A stretch of DNA of 64,000 nucleotides from Eretmocerus hayati. Taxonomy: Eukaryota > Arthropoda > Insecta > Hymenoptera > Aphelinidae. The notes below the pieces were generated by a model that saw nothing but the letters and a program-made list of their open reading frames with translations, was not told the origin of the DNA and made no database searches. Location: contig CM056743.1 in assembly GCA_029851415.1 (NCBI GenBank), positions 11,710,727-11,774,726 on the forward strand, written 5' to 3'. Of the stretch, positions 1 to 11,259 are shown piece by piece. The position numbers and the translations under genes were made by a program. Numbering within the stretch: the first letter of the stretch is position 1; the number at the start of each line of letters is the position of its first letter.

Positions 1-762
1 AATTTGTAATACTTCAAATAACATGATGCACTACTTTGAGGGTCGAAATTAGACACTCAGCTCGCGCAAGGCCATCTGACATTTTGGCGACAGGTTTGCA
101 CCAAAACTGCTTGCACAGCAATAATCAGCTCAGCAAAGTTCCCAATTGTCCATTAAGCCTTTCTAACCAATGAGGTCGGCATCTACAGGAACCCAAATAC
201 CCCTAATCCATGTGCAATAGCAGCCGAAAACTCCAGTCTGCAGCCAGGCGCACCTCATGAACGTATTTTCAGAATAGCGTACACATTTTTTTGTCCTTTC
301 CGTCCCCATGTTGTACTCCTCGCTAAAACGTTGTATCGCTTTGTCGAACACATTCTCTTGGATTATTTGGTTGGATTAGATAAAACCTATGGGGAAAAGA
401 GTCTATGATTGGTTGTCAAGCCGTGGTAATGATTTCAGTGGCGAAACGTCCTTTCCGTCCCCCTCTGTGATCCCTCAAACTCGACATATCTTTGTCTAGT
501 TTCAATTTTGAGCTACGCAGCTCTACGAACTTGTTTTTTGTGCCAAAACAAGTGGAAACCAATGGCTGCCATGACCCACTAAAACTCGTCCGGAGCTGAA
601 ATAGTTTTTGTTGACCCAAATCACTCCTGATGACGATTTTGGCCCTAGAAAATCACACTTTCGGCGGAATGACTCATATATGAGTAGGCATTTGTGTACA
701 CGAGAGATGGTTCAAATTTCTATCATAAATCCCAATAGCAAGAAGTTGAAAGTTCTCTTTTC
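1..762. other. No gene recognised
   Basis: AT-rich sequence with only short shadow frames. The phrase 'tcctttccgtcccc' occurs near 295 and near 450, but I see no other structure. Confidence 0.5.
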
Positions 763-832
763 TAAGTTGTCTCACCAAACCTTGACAGGAGGCAGAAGTC
801 TTCTGAGTTCTATCAAGGTTTGGTGAGACAAT
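763..832. ncRNA. Near-perfect short hairpin
   Basis: Two ~22-nt arms, beginning 'ttgtctcaccaaaccttga' and ending 'tcaaggtttggtgagacaa', pair with about one mismatch around a ~22-nt loop that contains its own small palindrome (agaagtcttct). The size and shape fit a microRNA precursor, but a tiny foldback repeat would look the same. No transcription evidence is visible, so the ncRNA label is tentative. Confidence 0.3.
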
Positions 833-1359
833 TCGTGGGAGAAAGTTTGCTCATTTTCACTATGCTTTTGGACTCGACCAAGGTAGCGATGTTGGGAATC
901 TCCTCGTGAATTTAAACTGCAGGACAATTGCAGAAAAAATTTTGCCTCGTCCGATTCAGAGGATTACCCATGCAATATTGAGACAAGATACTGCGTAAAA
1001 CCTTCAGTATGAACGACTGCTCAGAAGTATCGATTCCTGTAGGTGATCGAAATCGATTTTATGAAAGTTACTGCACGTATGGTTAGAGTACTGAATATGC
1101 AAATGATATCGATAAGGTAGATCTCATCGATATTTTGACTCTATCGCTCGATTTGATGAAATATATTTAATGAATGAATTTATCGTTCTTTCGAGCCACT
1201 TATAATCGTCGCGCTCAGGCGGCGATCACAGTTTGACAAATGTCAAACTGCGACCTTCGAGGCTCCACTTTCATAGTGGCTGCATCACGAAGGGATTTTT
1301 TATTTTTTTGGATTTTTTAATTTTTTGTTGAAAGATTGACCAAAAGATGAAAAAATTCT

Positions 1360-1433
1360 TCCTCGGGCGGGACTTGAACCTCGCAATCTCCGGTACTCCG
1401 GACCGGCGCCTTAACCAATTAAACCACCGAGGC
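1360..1433 (-). tRNA. tRNA-like sequence, left arm (pseudo-tRNA)
   Basis: Mirror copy of the tRNA-like sequence at 1783-1856, inside the left arm of the palindrome. Polymerase III A-box-like (TGGTTTAATTGGTTAAGGC) and B-box-like (GGTTCAAGTCC) segments are present on the minus strand. It shares the same structural defects, so it is probably a tRNA-derived SINE head, not a working tRNA. Confidence 0.5.
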
Positions 1434-1782
1434 GATTGCGTATTCACTCGCTCGGGGAAGCCTTCTCTCATCTCTTGTGCCAATCTTTCGATGCGGTCAA
1501 TCAAGGAACCATGACCATTCGAATATGCAAATTATATCGATAAGGTAGATCTCATCGATATTTTGACTCTATCGCTCGATTTGATGAAATATATTTAATG
1601 AACGATAAATTCATTCATTAAATATATTTCATCAAATCGAGCGATAGAGTCAAAATATCGATGAGATCTACCTTATCGATATAATTTGCATATTCGAATG
1701 GTCATGGTTCCTTGATTGACCGCATCGAAAGATTGGCACAAGAGATGAGAGAAGGCTTCCCCGAGCGAGTGAATACGCAATC

Positions 1783-1856
1783 GCCTCGGTGGTTTAATTG
1801 GTTAAGGCGCCGGTCCGGAGTACCGGAGATTGCGAGGTTCAAGTCCCGCCCGAGGA
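1783..1856 (+). tRNA. tRNA-like sequence, right arm (pseudo-tRNA)
   Basis: About 72 nt folding as a cloverleaf: acceptor 5' CCTCGG pairs with 3' CCGAGG, the anticodon stem is CCGGT/ACCGG with a 7-nt loop, and the T loop is TTCAAGT. Defects are a bulged A in the T stem (GCGAGG/CCCGC), a C where T33 is expected, and a G.A pair at the top of the acceptor. The AAGGC...AGATTGC framework resembles arginine tRNAs, but the loop does not give a confident anticodon. Confidence 0.5.
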
Positions 1857-2067
1857 AGAATTTTTTCATCTCTTGGTCAATCTTTCAACAAAAAATTAAA
1901 AAATCCAAAAAAATAAAAAATCCCTTCGTGATGCAGCCACTATGAAAGTGGAGCCTCGAAGGTCGCAGTTTGACATTTGTCAAACTGTGATCGCCGCCTG
2001 AGCGCGACGATTATAAGTGGCTCGAAAGAACGATAAATTCATTCATTAAATATAGAGTACTGAATAT

Positions 2068-5000
2068 TAACCCGATCTCCTGCTTTTATCTCTCAAAGAG
2101 TTATTGATAAAATCTCTAAAATATCCTCTAAGAATCAGATCACAGCTGTGATGTAGTTGTTGAAATCATAACTCAAAAGTTTCGAAAACTTGATTGATGA
2201 AAGAGAGGAAGCGGGTGTGAAGTCCATGCCTCTTGGTGTTAGCTTACGTCTGGCTGATCGAATTCAATGCACGCTCCAAAATTCAACGCGCAAATTCAAC
2301 TGCCCGGAGCTTGCTCGCGACGTTTATGACGCAGTTCTGACGGCACTCGTATATATTCTGTGCACTGCCTTTCGTAACCAACGCGTGGATTGTATATTAG
2401 CTGCTGGTTTAACAGCCCATCACTCGTTCCCTTGAAGTTGAGTTACTTTTATTGCTTGGCACAAACGTAAATTGCGAGTCCGTGACGACAGCTTGCCTAT
2501 TGCAATTTTTTCAGGTCTGCATACTGAACAGATAGCGTGCATTATTTTCGAAACAGGTACTCATCTATGAAGTAAGAAGTACATCATCAGAAGATTGTTC
2601 AATGGTAAAACTGATCCGACAATACCATAGTGACTGTTTAAGAGTCTGATCAAAAGTTCAAGAATTAGAAGTGATTTCCCGAACCTTCAGGTTCACGATT
2701 TCTAATGATATCTATATTTACTGAACAGACAAATTCGAGTCAGGCATTGCTGTGCAATCTTAGAGTGGGATTCCTCGCTTTGTAAAGTTGACCTTAATCG
2801 CGTTAACATCCATGAATAAAGGGCATCAGTCACACGCTGATTGTAGTAGCGCATAGATTGATTCTGGGTACTCCGAAGTCGAAATCAGGCAATTTTGGTC
2901 CAGTGAAGATCGAGAAAAATTTGAGACACTGATGTATCACTTATTAGTTTGACTTCAATTCCATCACATTTAAATAAGAATCACTATGTTGAGCTACTAA
3001 ATACTTTCAAGTACACAGCGCCTCAACGTTTGAGTTATATTAACTATAAGAGACGCTGAGCTGCGACGATAATATTCGACTTGTCTCTTATTCAGTGGAA
3101 ATTGAGCCAACTGAGTTGAGATTTGCATGATACTAAAATTAGTTGGAATCATTGAAAACCTTTGAAATGCAAAATTTCCATGAAGCGTGCAATACAAACA
3201 GCGAGAGACCAGCTGTACATACGATAAAATAGTTACAAACCACTGTGGACTCGAGTTTTGTCATCGACGGTACTGCTAACAGCCAAACTTTCCCCTCGGA
3301 ATCCTCTCGTAGGATGATAGAGGTTTAAAAATTTGGAGCTGACGCGTAGGCTCTCGAGGGACTCTGGCCTTGTTCACTAGCTGTCGTCGTATTACGTTTT
3401 TTAAGCACTCGTATGTCGATGTCGAGTACGCTCTCACTACTTTTCTACACAGACTCATAACCTCTCTAGATTGAGGCTACAAAAGATGAAAGCAGTGTAT
3501 GCATGAGAGTGCGGAATTTCTGTCATAGACGGTGATTACCTCGGCGTCTGACTACACCTTGACTCGTTCTACTGGAAAGCCTCATTCGCGCGTGGATCTG
3601 TGTATGAAGTAATGCAACTCTCAGAGGTGAAGTTGAAATGGGAGGAATTTATTAATTGATCTCGACGATTACTGGATGATACATCTTTGAACAACATTTT
3701 TCCTAGACGAGTCCCGTATTCCGTAGTCCGATTTTCGAAGAGACGAACTTTTGAAAATACCGAAATTCAAAAGAATCACGATTTTGAAATGACCAGAGAT
3801 TGGAAGGAGGAGAGTTCGGAAATCCCTCAGAGGTGGGAATAAGAGGTAAAAGAGAGCCGAGATAAAAAATTCGGTGCTTTATTCCTTATCTTTATCGGAA
3901 AATTTCGACTTTTGACATTTTTCTCTCCAAATTTTTGCCATTTTGACCATGCCGTCAAGTTCCTTGTTGGAATCAAATCACCCGCACACATCAAGTATCT
4001 CTAAAAGAGCACTAGATCCAACTTGTATCCGAGAAAAATTTTTTTGCGCTCGCTATCTCGTATGGGCTGTATGCTACCGGAGGAATAAACTTACGAATTA
4101 GGTCTGTTGATAAGGAATCTAATGACAAAGACGTGTGTTTGTCGATGTCATTGACTCGATTCAGCTGACATTCTTGTACGGTGGTAAGATGGAGGAGATG
4201 CGAGTATGATACGATATAAACTCGTATTCCTTAACTCGTGCAAATGATACGAATCAATAGACGAACGAATTATAGGCCAGAGTGAAAGATCACGAGAAAT
4301 TGATAATCTTCCCCAAAGCATAATGATCATGAAAATTAATGCTCACTATGGACCGTTGCGTGTATTAAATTTTCCAATCTATATGAAATTACTTCCCCAA
4401 AGCATTCAGCCACATTTTGATTATTTGACGCGATGCAGGTGGTGTTCGCGGAAGCTTCATTTGAGCATGTTTTTGTCTAGATACAAATCGAATACTCCAA
4501 TTCTTCCACCGTTCAGTGATCAAACAATCCGTACGATAAACTAAAATAGCGAAAAAGGTCCGTTGGAAAAATCCTCTGAAGTTTTCAGATATTCCAATTA
4601 ACGCATCGGAAAAAACTCTGGCTCAAGCATGGCTCAAATTGCATCCACGCCTACTCTCCGAGAATCCCATGATAACAAAGACGAGACATTCTCCTCTGAT
4701 GGATGTCTAGAGTGGAATTTGGATTGGCTCAAGAGAAGAATAGTAGAGTAAAGTTTGAGACGAAAAAAAATTCAAAGACTTCGATTTGATAGGGAACGAG
4801 TGACTCGTAACAAATCTCCTCCGAAAACTTTCCACTAAGCGGTCACCACGACAGGGTCTCAAAGAGTTTGCAGAATAGGCTCTGGATACACCTTTATTCT
4901 CAACATCATAATTATTATCAACGCTTATGTGTAGTCGGGAGATATTATAATCATAGTCCAATGATCAATGTGAAAGTGAGAATCAAGTTGAATTTCGTAA

Positions 5001-5476
5001 TAAAGAATATATTACAAAGTTCAATATTAGACTGATATTGGTATTGCATTTCCTAACTCTTAAGCTGCTCACTCCATTCAGTATTGAGAGCACCGGAAGA
5101 AATAGATGGAGATTTTAGAATCTCGCCAAGACGGTTTTCCACTTTCCACCCTGACGATGACGTTGACGAATCATACTAAAAGTAGTGTGATGAATTTGTC
5201 TCACATTTGTTGATCCAGATATCTATTTTTGCTTCTCAGATTAGGTTCAGGACATAGGCAGTCGAATCAGAGACAACAAAATAGTTCATTGACACGGTCC
5301 AGTGCACTAAAGAATGTTCCAGGTGAACTGCATTGCCTTAAAACCAGTCCATAGTGCTTACACTTGCTCACTACTGCACAGATGGCACCATGGTGATTTG
5401 CATAGCGCAATTCCAACGATATTTAATTTTTAAATAGTTGCAAACACTTTTTGGACCAAATCATTGAGTCAGCGAA
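2068..5476. other. Long stretch without a recognisable gene
   Basis: AT-rich, with frames of 60-84 codons at most and none showing a known motif. No clear inverted repeats or TSDs were seen. A frame at 2190-2435 stays open for 81 codons but starts on TTG and resembles nothing I know. Confidence 0.45.
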
Positions 5477-5917
5477 TTGAGGAGAGTGTTCCTGCAAAAA
5501 GTAGTCTCGAGTCAGTTTATTGAATTATCCACAAACTCGGGACATTGTGTAGACTACCTACAATGTGACCACCATCCCTATTTTTTCATTAGCAGCAAAC
5601 ATAATGATCAACTGATTTCCCATTGCACTGTTATATTCATCCATCTTCATACTTCGAAGGGATCTTCAACAGTTTTGTTCAAATGTCACAAAAAACTCTC
5701 ACAGGTCTTGTCAAATAAGAACTTGAAAGATGACATCTTTCGCTTGGAAATCAATCCCATCAGAGAACCAGGCTTGGATATATGTCTCCCTGTCTCAATG
5801 CTGAATAATCAGAAGTGGGGTATAGAACAGAGTCCTGATGAACTGGGCACTTCCGTCAAGTCCAAACACATTCTTGAGATGATTCAAATTCTTGCTGATA
5901 TAATCTTATGCTGCTGA
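5477..5917 (+). CDS. Unassigned 146-codon open frame
   Basis: The longest unassigned open frame outside the transposase (tied with one at 32854-33294). It begins on TTG with no nearby in-frame ATG, so if real it is an internal or terminal exon; the preceding 'gagtcag' could be a 3' splice site. The translation is mixed polar and hydrophobic with scattered Cys and His but no regular zinc-binding spacing, membrane helix or repeat. It ends in a TGA after an LADIILCC tail. I do not recognise a family. It could be a chance frame or a decayed exon. Confidence 0.25.
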   Translation: MRRVFLQKVVSSQFIELSTNSGHCVDYLQCDHHPYFFISSKHNDQLISHCTVIFIHLHTSKGSSTVLFKCHKKLSQVLSNKNLKDDIFRLEINPIREPGLDICLPVSMLNNQKWGIEQSPDELGTSVKSKHILEMIQILADIILCC

Positions 5918-6229
5918 GAGCAGTTCAAATTTCCATTTCATATAGGTAGTACAATCATCTGATACCTCATTCAAGGTCGACTCTTGGACTCTTGTGTGCC
6001 AACTACCACTCTGACAACATTTGAGTTCTTGTTTAGTCACCAAGAATGAAAACTAGGTTCGATGCGCTCGAATGATCTTTGCATCTCATCAAGAGCAAGC
6101 ACATCCTCGCCAAAATGAAGTGATGTAAAGAATTGTGGCTATGAGTGTATTGTTGCTGGTTTTGAGTAAGTGAAACTAATACCAAAATTTCTTGGTCACG
6201 AGCAACTTAGTATCATTCTTCAAAACACC
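5918..6229. other. No feature seen
   Basis: Intergenic AT-rich sequence downstream (on the minus strand) of the zinc-finger pseudogene's last open frame. Confidence 0.5.
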
Positions 6230-6703
6230 TCAAATCCGAACTATTGAATCAGAGACTGATTCATTCTCTTTCCCAAAGATTCGCTTATCTTCGTAGATGG
6301 TTGTTTCGAATCCTGGACCACCAAAACTTGAATGTATCCTTTCATGTCTCAGTTTATGATAAGAATTCCCAAATTTCCTGCCACATATGCTGCAAGAATG
6401 ATCCTCCAAATCCAAGTATGTCTTCTCATGCTTTACTTCGTTGCTGACTTGGCTGAATGCTTGGGAGCAATAGCCACACTCATAAGAACGTTTGCTCTCA
6501 TGAATGCTTCTTAAATGTTGCTCCAAGTCTTTTTGCGACTCATATTTTTCATCACGCGACTGCCATTCATGTAATTTCTCATTACGCCGTGATAGTGAGT
6601 GTTTCTTGAGATCTGATTCGTTGACAGATGTGTGCGAATACTCGCAAATTGAAACTCTATCGAGACTACCATGTATCAACATTTTGTGTTTTTTATATAA
6701 ATA
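6230..6703 (-). pseudogene. C2H2 zinc-finger gene, 3' part (beyond the transposon)
   Basis: This minus-strand frame is the C-terminal half of a multi-finger C2H2 protein, a DNA-binding regulator type. It carries a good finger (C-S-I-C-GRKF...H-E-R-I-H), a finger with normal cysteines but a lost second histidine (ECGYCSQAF...KHEKTY), and degenerate fingers upstream (CEYSHT...; EQHLRSIH). Reading upstream, the frame runs into the TA and the terminal inverted repeat of the 6704-11806 transposon. Across the insertion it continues in frame into the sequence that ends at 11807: the finger begun there as CDECEFVY is completed here by KKHKMLIH. An in-frame TAG lies just before the insertion point, so the gene is dead on both counts. 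Confidence 0.8.
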
Positions 6704-7262
6704 GGGGAGAGCGGGGTATGGTGGGCACCTCGAAAATTTGGGCACCCCGGTTATAAATTATGAAGAAATATCTAAAAATCCAAATGTTTAGATATTCTCA
6801 TCTATATGCCACCTAGTTTTCTCCTGGAGAGTTTGAAGAAAATCCAAGTTGCTATGACCTTTGAAAATCGTATTCCAAAATTTGAGGTGAAAAATCGCAT
6901 GTCATACGTTCACTCTGACCACCGTAATAGTCAGTAGATATTCGACTGGATCTCAGAATTTCGTTCTATCCGATAGATTAATCACTTATCTTCAAATTCT
7001 TTTTTGTCTCATTGCTCTACGTTACGTATTTGAGGAGGAATTATTAGGATGAGAGAGCATTCTAAACGGGGCATAATGGGCATCGTAAGCGGGGTATGAG
7101 GAACAGCAGAATTCGTCAGAATTCCTTTTTATCGGCCGCGGCGTGGCGCCGTCGACCTAACCTCCCGTTCGCTCCAGTTTGTTTGAACACGCGATGAAGA
7201 GTTGCACGGGATACACGTTTTTTTCGATTTTAAGCAAATAATTAGTCAATTTGGCAGTAACA

Positions 7263-9530
7263 ATGACTCGTAAGTACGTTCAAAAAGGAGCGAGGCGCAA
7301 ATATACCAAGGAGGAAGTGGAACTTGCTCTGGAAGCAGTTGCAAAAGGAGACTCAGTGTTAAGTGTTTCCGAAAAATTTGGAGTACCCCGGACAACTCTT
7401 CAAAGATTCGTCAACAACCCTAACATACAATTCGGTACTAAAGGTGGTGAGTTGAATTACTCTTTGCTTATCCTTACGGCAATTAGATGTACATAGTTTC
7501 TAATAAACATGCTGCTCTATCATTTGTGCGCTCGTAAATGCGCTAGAGAGATTTGTTGTGATAGAGTTCCTGTCGACAAATTTCAGGTTTCCAAACAGTA
7601 TTTAACCATAAGCAAGAGGCTGTTCTGTATGCACATGTTGTAGATATGGATAAGAGATTAATACGATTGTCTAATAAAGAGTTGAGAAAGCTTGCATTTG
7701 ATTTTGCGGCCACTTTAAAAGTTAGTCACAGATTTGATCAAGCAACAGGTAATACTTTCTCTTTTAAAAGCTTGATAGCTTATTAAATTGCAGAGCACAT
7801 CAATAGATATATTCTGATGACCAATTTGTATTGCAGGTTTAGCTGGAAAAGATTGGCTCGAAGGATTCATGAAAAGGCACAATTTGTCCAATAGGAAAGC
7901 AGAACCCACATCAGCAGCCAGAGCTTACGGTTTCAATAGAGATGATGATGCCACATTCATGCAACTACTCAAGTATTATTGTGAAATTTACAAGTTTCCT
8001 GCTCGGAGAATCCATAATGTAGATGAAACTGGAATATCAATTGTGCCTAAGTCTCCAGTGCGAGTTATCTCTACTACAGTAAAAAAACAAGTTGGTGGTT
8101 TAACGGCAGCAGAACGAGGGCAAAATGTGACTGCTACAATATGCATGTCTGCTGCAGGTGAGTTCATGCCATTCATGCTGATTATTCCTCGCACCAGAGT
8201 TGAAAAAGCAGATTATTTGGTTGGAAAGCACGAGGGTGCATTGATTGTGTGGAACAAAACTGGATGGTCAGACATCCCTTCCTTCACGTTTTGGTTCAAA
8301 GAACTCATCAAGTTTACAAAAGCTTCTAAAGAAGATCCTGTCTTGCTCATATTAGATGGGCACCATACTCATGTGAAAAATTTGGAGGTGGCATTGATGG
8401 CAAAGGACAACGGTGTCATAATCTTGTGCCTACCTCCACACTGTACTCATCGGATGCAGCCACTGGATGTTTCATTCATGAAGCCTCTCAATACGTACTA
8501 TGCTGAAGAAATAAAAAATTTCCAACGCACTGGACAAAGAATGCAAATGAAGAATATTTTTGAAGTATTCGGCAAAGCTTGGAGAAGAGCTTGTGTGATG
8601 GAAACAGCTGTGAAATCTTTCCAAGTGACAGGAATCCATCCTTTGAAGACAGATATTTTTGATGCACACTCCTCTAGACTTGATCACTCATCATCATCAT
8701 CTAGAGCTGCTGAGCGTAGCACTGAAGTAAGGCCTGAAGCTAGTGCTCAAGCCAGCAACAAGCTATTAGAGTACGGGCAAGTCTTGAATGATGTTGTTTC
8801 TGCTCAAAATTCATCGCTCTTCACAGCTGCTCAAGAAAATTTCAGCCCTCCCTGCCATGATGCAGATCCTGCCTCTACTGAATCTCATGTAAGTGAGCCA
8901 GAATGTGATATTCAAGTTCCTTTGTCAGATGTGAAGAATGCTCTCCAACCACTTTTTTCACTGATGCAGAAAGTCTATGGCCCTGACTTTAATAATTCGT
9001 TGAATAAGAGCACATATCCTTCGGTCAGTCACAATCAATCTGAGAGAGCAATTAGCCAACCTCAAGTGATAAATAAGCATTCAAGTGCTATTCAAAGTAC
9101 TCAAATAGTACCTGTAAACCCCACAAGAAAGAGAGTGAAGGAAAAAGCCACTGCCGTGTCTAGTGATGAACATATACAAGATCTCATGATTGCAGAAAAT
9201 ATTAAGCGTATGAAAAAAGAATCGCAAGAGAAGAAACTGATGGGAAAAGTGTTGAAATTCATGAAAAAAGAATCAAACGAGGATGAGTTGCAAGTTACAA
9301 AGAAGAAACCGAATCGAAATCAGCCGCAATCGATGGAAAATGAGCCAAGTAGCAAGCGTCCGCAGCAATCGTTTAAAAAAGAGCCAGGGAAGAAGCAGAC
9401 AAAACTTCAAGTTCAATCGAAGATTCCCAAATCTCAAGCCATTAAGGAACTTGTAATCGTGAAAAAGAAGAATTCCACTCCAAAACCTAAAAAGCGTGCA
9501 GTGCTGACTAATTTAACCCTTAATTACTAA
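7263..9530 (+). CDS. Pogo-like transposase, 3 exons, C-terminus truncated by a MITE
   Basis: Cuts and joins the host transposon in the nucleus. Exons are 7263-7446, 7587-7748 and 7837-9530, joined by GT-AG introns (gtgagt...ttcag; gtaata...tgcag) that keep phase, giving about 679 residues. The upstream TTG at 7251 is also in frame, but ATG 7263 (MTRKYVQKGARRKY) is preferred. Residues ~10-55 form a pipsqueak-type helix-turn-helix (SVSEKFGVPRTTLQRFV). Exon 2 to early exon 3 matches the CENP-B/Tc5-type DNA-binding region (AGKDWLEGFMKRH). The DDE_1 core has NVDETG, LILDGHHTH and QPLDVSFMKPL, with 36 residues between the last two aspartates. The tail is lysine-rich. The stop codon lies inside the 9517-9721 MITE; the older frame continues beyond it to a TGA near 9912. 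Confidence 0.9.
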
Positions 9531-9721
9531 TGTGATATATATATGATTTCGGACATCTTGAATCATTTAAAAGAGGTAACAGATTTGAACGTCAACTTTC
9601 ACAGTATCTTAGAGTAAAAGCTACAGAAAGGCAATGTACTGTTTTTTCGGCATTTGATTGGAGAAATTTCAATTGACAACGGAATCAAGATGTGCCTTTT
9701 TTCCACCTTAGTAATTAAGGG
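9517..9721. mobile_element. 205-bp piggyBac-type MITE
   Basis: Flanked by TTAA at 9513-9516 and 9722-9725, with terminal inverted repeats CCCTTAATTACTAA at both ends, the pattern of piggyBac non-autonomous elements. It lies in the last exon of the transposase and supplies the present stop codon (TAA 9528-9530). Removing the MITE and one TTAA leaves the transposase frame open for about 65 further codons, showing it is a secondary insertion. Confidence 0.88.
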
Positions 9722-9725
9722 TTAA

Positions 9726-10304
9726 GCAATCAGAATGTTGAGAAATCGGCTCCTAAAAGTCCACGTATGAAACGGCCTCCAACGGCTATCTCTCAAACCA
9801 GTAATTTGGAAACCGATATTATCAATAGTACCCTGGCGTCTACATTCAGTCAAAATATTCAATCAGATTCTGAGCCATCCTCGACTAGTGATGTGAATTT
9901 TTTGCTTTCTTGAATATCGTACTCGGCGTGTTTCCCGTTCAAGTATGGACCCCAAGATTTGGCCCATATCAAGCCTGATTTATTAGTTTTTAAGGATGAA
10001 ACTGTTTTTCACTTTCAATCTTCATCAAATCTGGAAGAATCTCTTTTACTTTTGAATCTGAAGAATTGAATGTGATAACATCCTTATATGAGAGTGATGA
10101 ATCACACAAATATGGTATTTTTGTACTGGAGTAGTATTTTTATTGAAATGAGAGAGTGCTTTTAGTCATGTTGAAGACTCACTTGTTGTACTATATCAAG
10201 GAAACTAATGTATTAATTTTAATTTGACTCTCCAAAGATTACTTTCAAAGCAAGATGCATCCAGCATCATTAAGCTATCTCAACTGAAGCTTGTGCAAGT
10301 CTTA
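9726..10304 (+). other. Displaced transposase 3' end and pogo-element 3' flank
   Basis: The first ~190 bases continue the original transposase frame (Ser/Thr/Asn-rich, ending DVNFLLS-stop near 9912). The remainder is AT-rich non-coding sequence of the pogo-like element. Confidence 0.7.
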
Positions 10305-11259
10305 TAGACCGGGAGCTAGCTGACATTTTTTGGTAGTTATTCCTACCAGGACAGGTCATTAACTAATAAGTCATTTGTGGTGCGGAGAGGACGACTATGC
10401 AGTGACAGACGGGTGAGCCGTTCCGTTCTTGTGCAATTAATAAACAAACATGTTGGGTAATTCGATGTTTCAGAACTATTTTCTACACAAAAATCGAACA
10501 ATATTCCATCGATTCAGTTGAAAAAAAGTCATCGGTGATCAGTTGGCATACTAATTAGACGATTCCTAGTGCCTACCATACTCGATCAAAAATGTCAAAT
10601 TTTTCAAATATTTAGAAATATTTTCTACAGTATGGCACTTTGATATTCGGATAGATTGCATGGGAATAATCCATCGGGGAAGCATTGCCATACTAATAGG
10701 GTGATTCTGAATCAACCAAGACCGCGATCAAAGTTCCGTGAAATGGATCAAATTCAACTGCTCCACTACGCCATCTCTCGAGGAACGATTGAGTCTCTCG
10801 GCCACGTGGAATTCCATGCATTTTACGCAACTTCGATCGCAGTTTTGGATGATTCGGAATCGCCCTATCAGTATGGCGATACTTTTCCGATGGATTATTT
10901 TTATGCAATATATCCGAATATCAATGTGCCATACTGTAGAAAATATTTCTGAGTATTCGAAAAATTTGACATTTTTGATCGAGTATGGTAGGCACTAGGA
11001 ATCGTCTGATTAGTATGCCAACTGATCAGCGATGACTTTTTTTTAACGGAATCGACGGAATATTGTTCGGTTTTTGTGTAGAGAATAGTTCTGAAACATC
11101 GAATTACCCAACATGTTTGTTTATTAATTGCACAAAAACGGAAGGGCTCACCCGTCTGTCACTGCATAGTCGTCCTCTCCGCACCACAAATGACTTATTA
11201 GCTAATGACCTGTCCTGGTAGGAATAACTACCAGAAAATGTCAGCTAGCTCCCGGTCTA
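10305..11259. mobile_element. 955-bp foldback element, PIF/Harbinger-like
   Basis: Flanked by TTA at 10302-10304 and 11260-11262. The termini are TAGACCGGGAGCTAGCTGAC at the left and its complement at the right, and inverted homology runs through nearly the whole length, so the element is close to one long imperfect palindrome. The 3-bp TTA duplication fits PIF/Harbinger elements. The opposite-strand frames at 10656-10952 and 10693-10908 resemble each other only because of the palindrome; no transposase is present. Nested inside the pogo-like element. Confidence 0.82.

Larger units (their letters stand above)
1085..2067. mobile_element. Palindromic tRNA-bearing insertion with 14-bp TSD
   Basis: The 14-bp sequence 'agagtactgaatat' is present at 1085-1098 and 2054-2067, and brackets a ~955-bp insertion. 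Inside, a ~430-bp arm (about 1166-1607) is repeated almost perfectly in inverse orientation (about 1608-2053); I see one difference (cttttgg versus ctcttgg) over the tRNA-containing core. Each arm holds a tRNA-like sequence. A ~75-bp segment containing 'atcgataaggtagatctcat' is at 1099-1171, again at 1525-1601, and inverted at 1613-1695. The 14-bp TSD suggests target-primed retroposition; the head-to-head arrangement is unusual for a SINE. Confidence 0.75.

Noticed and set aside
1271..1945. Identical 77-codon frames on opposite strands as a gene pair
   Set aside because: They run straight through the tRNA-like sequence and exist only because the insertion is a palindrome.
10656..10952. 98-codon ORF with a similar ORF on the other strand
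   Set aside because: Both lie in the foldback element and mirror each other; no transposase motif.
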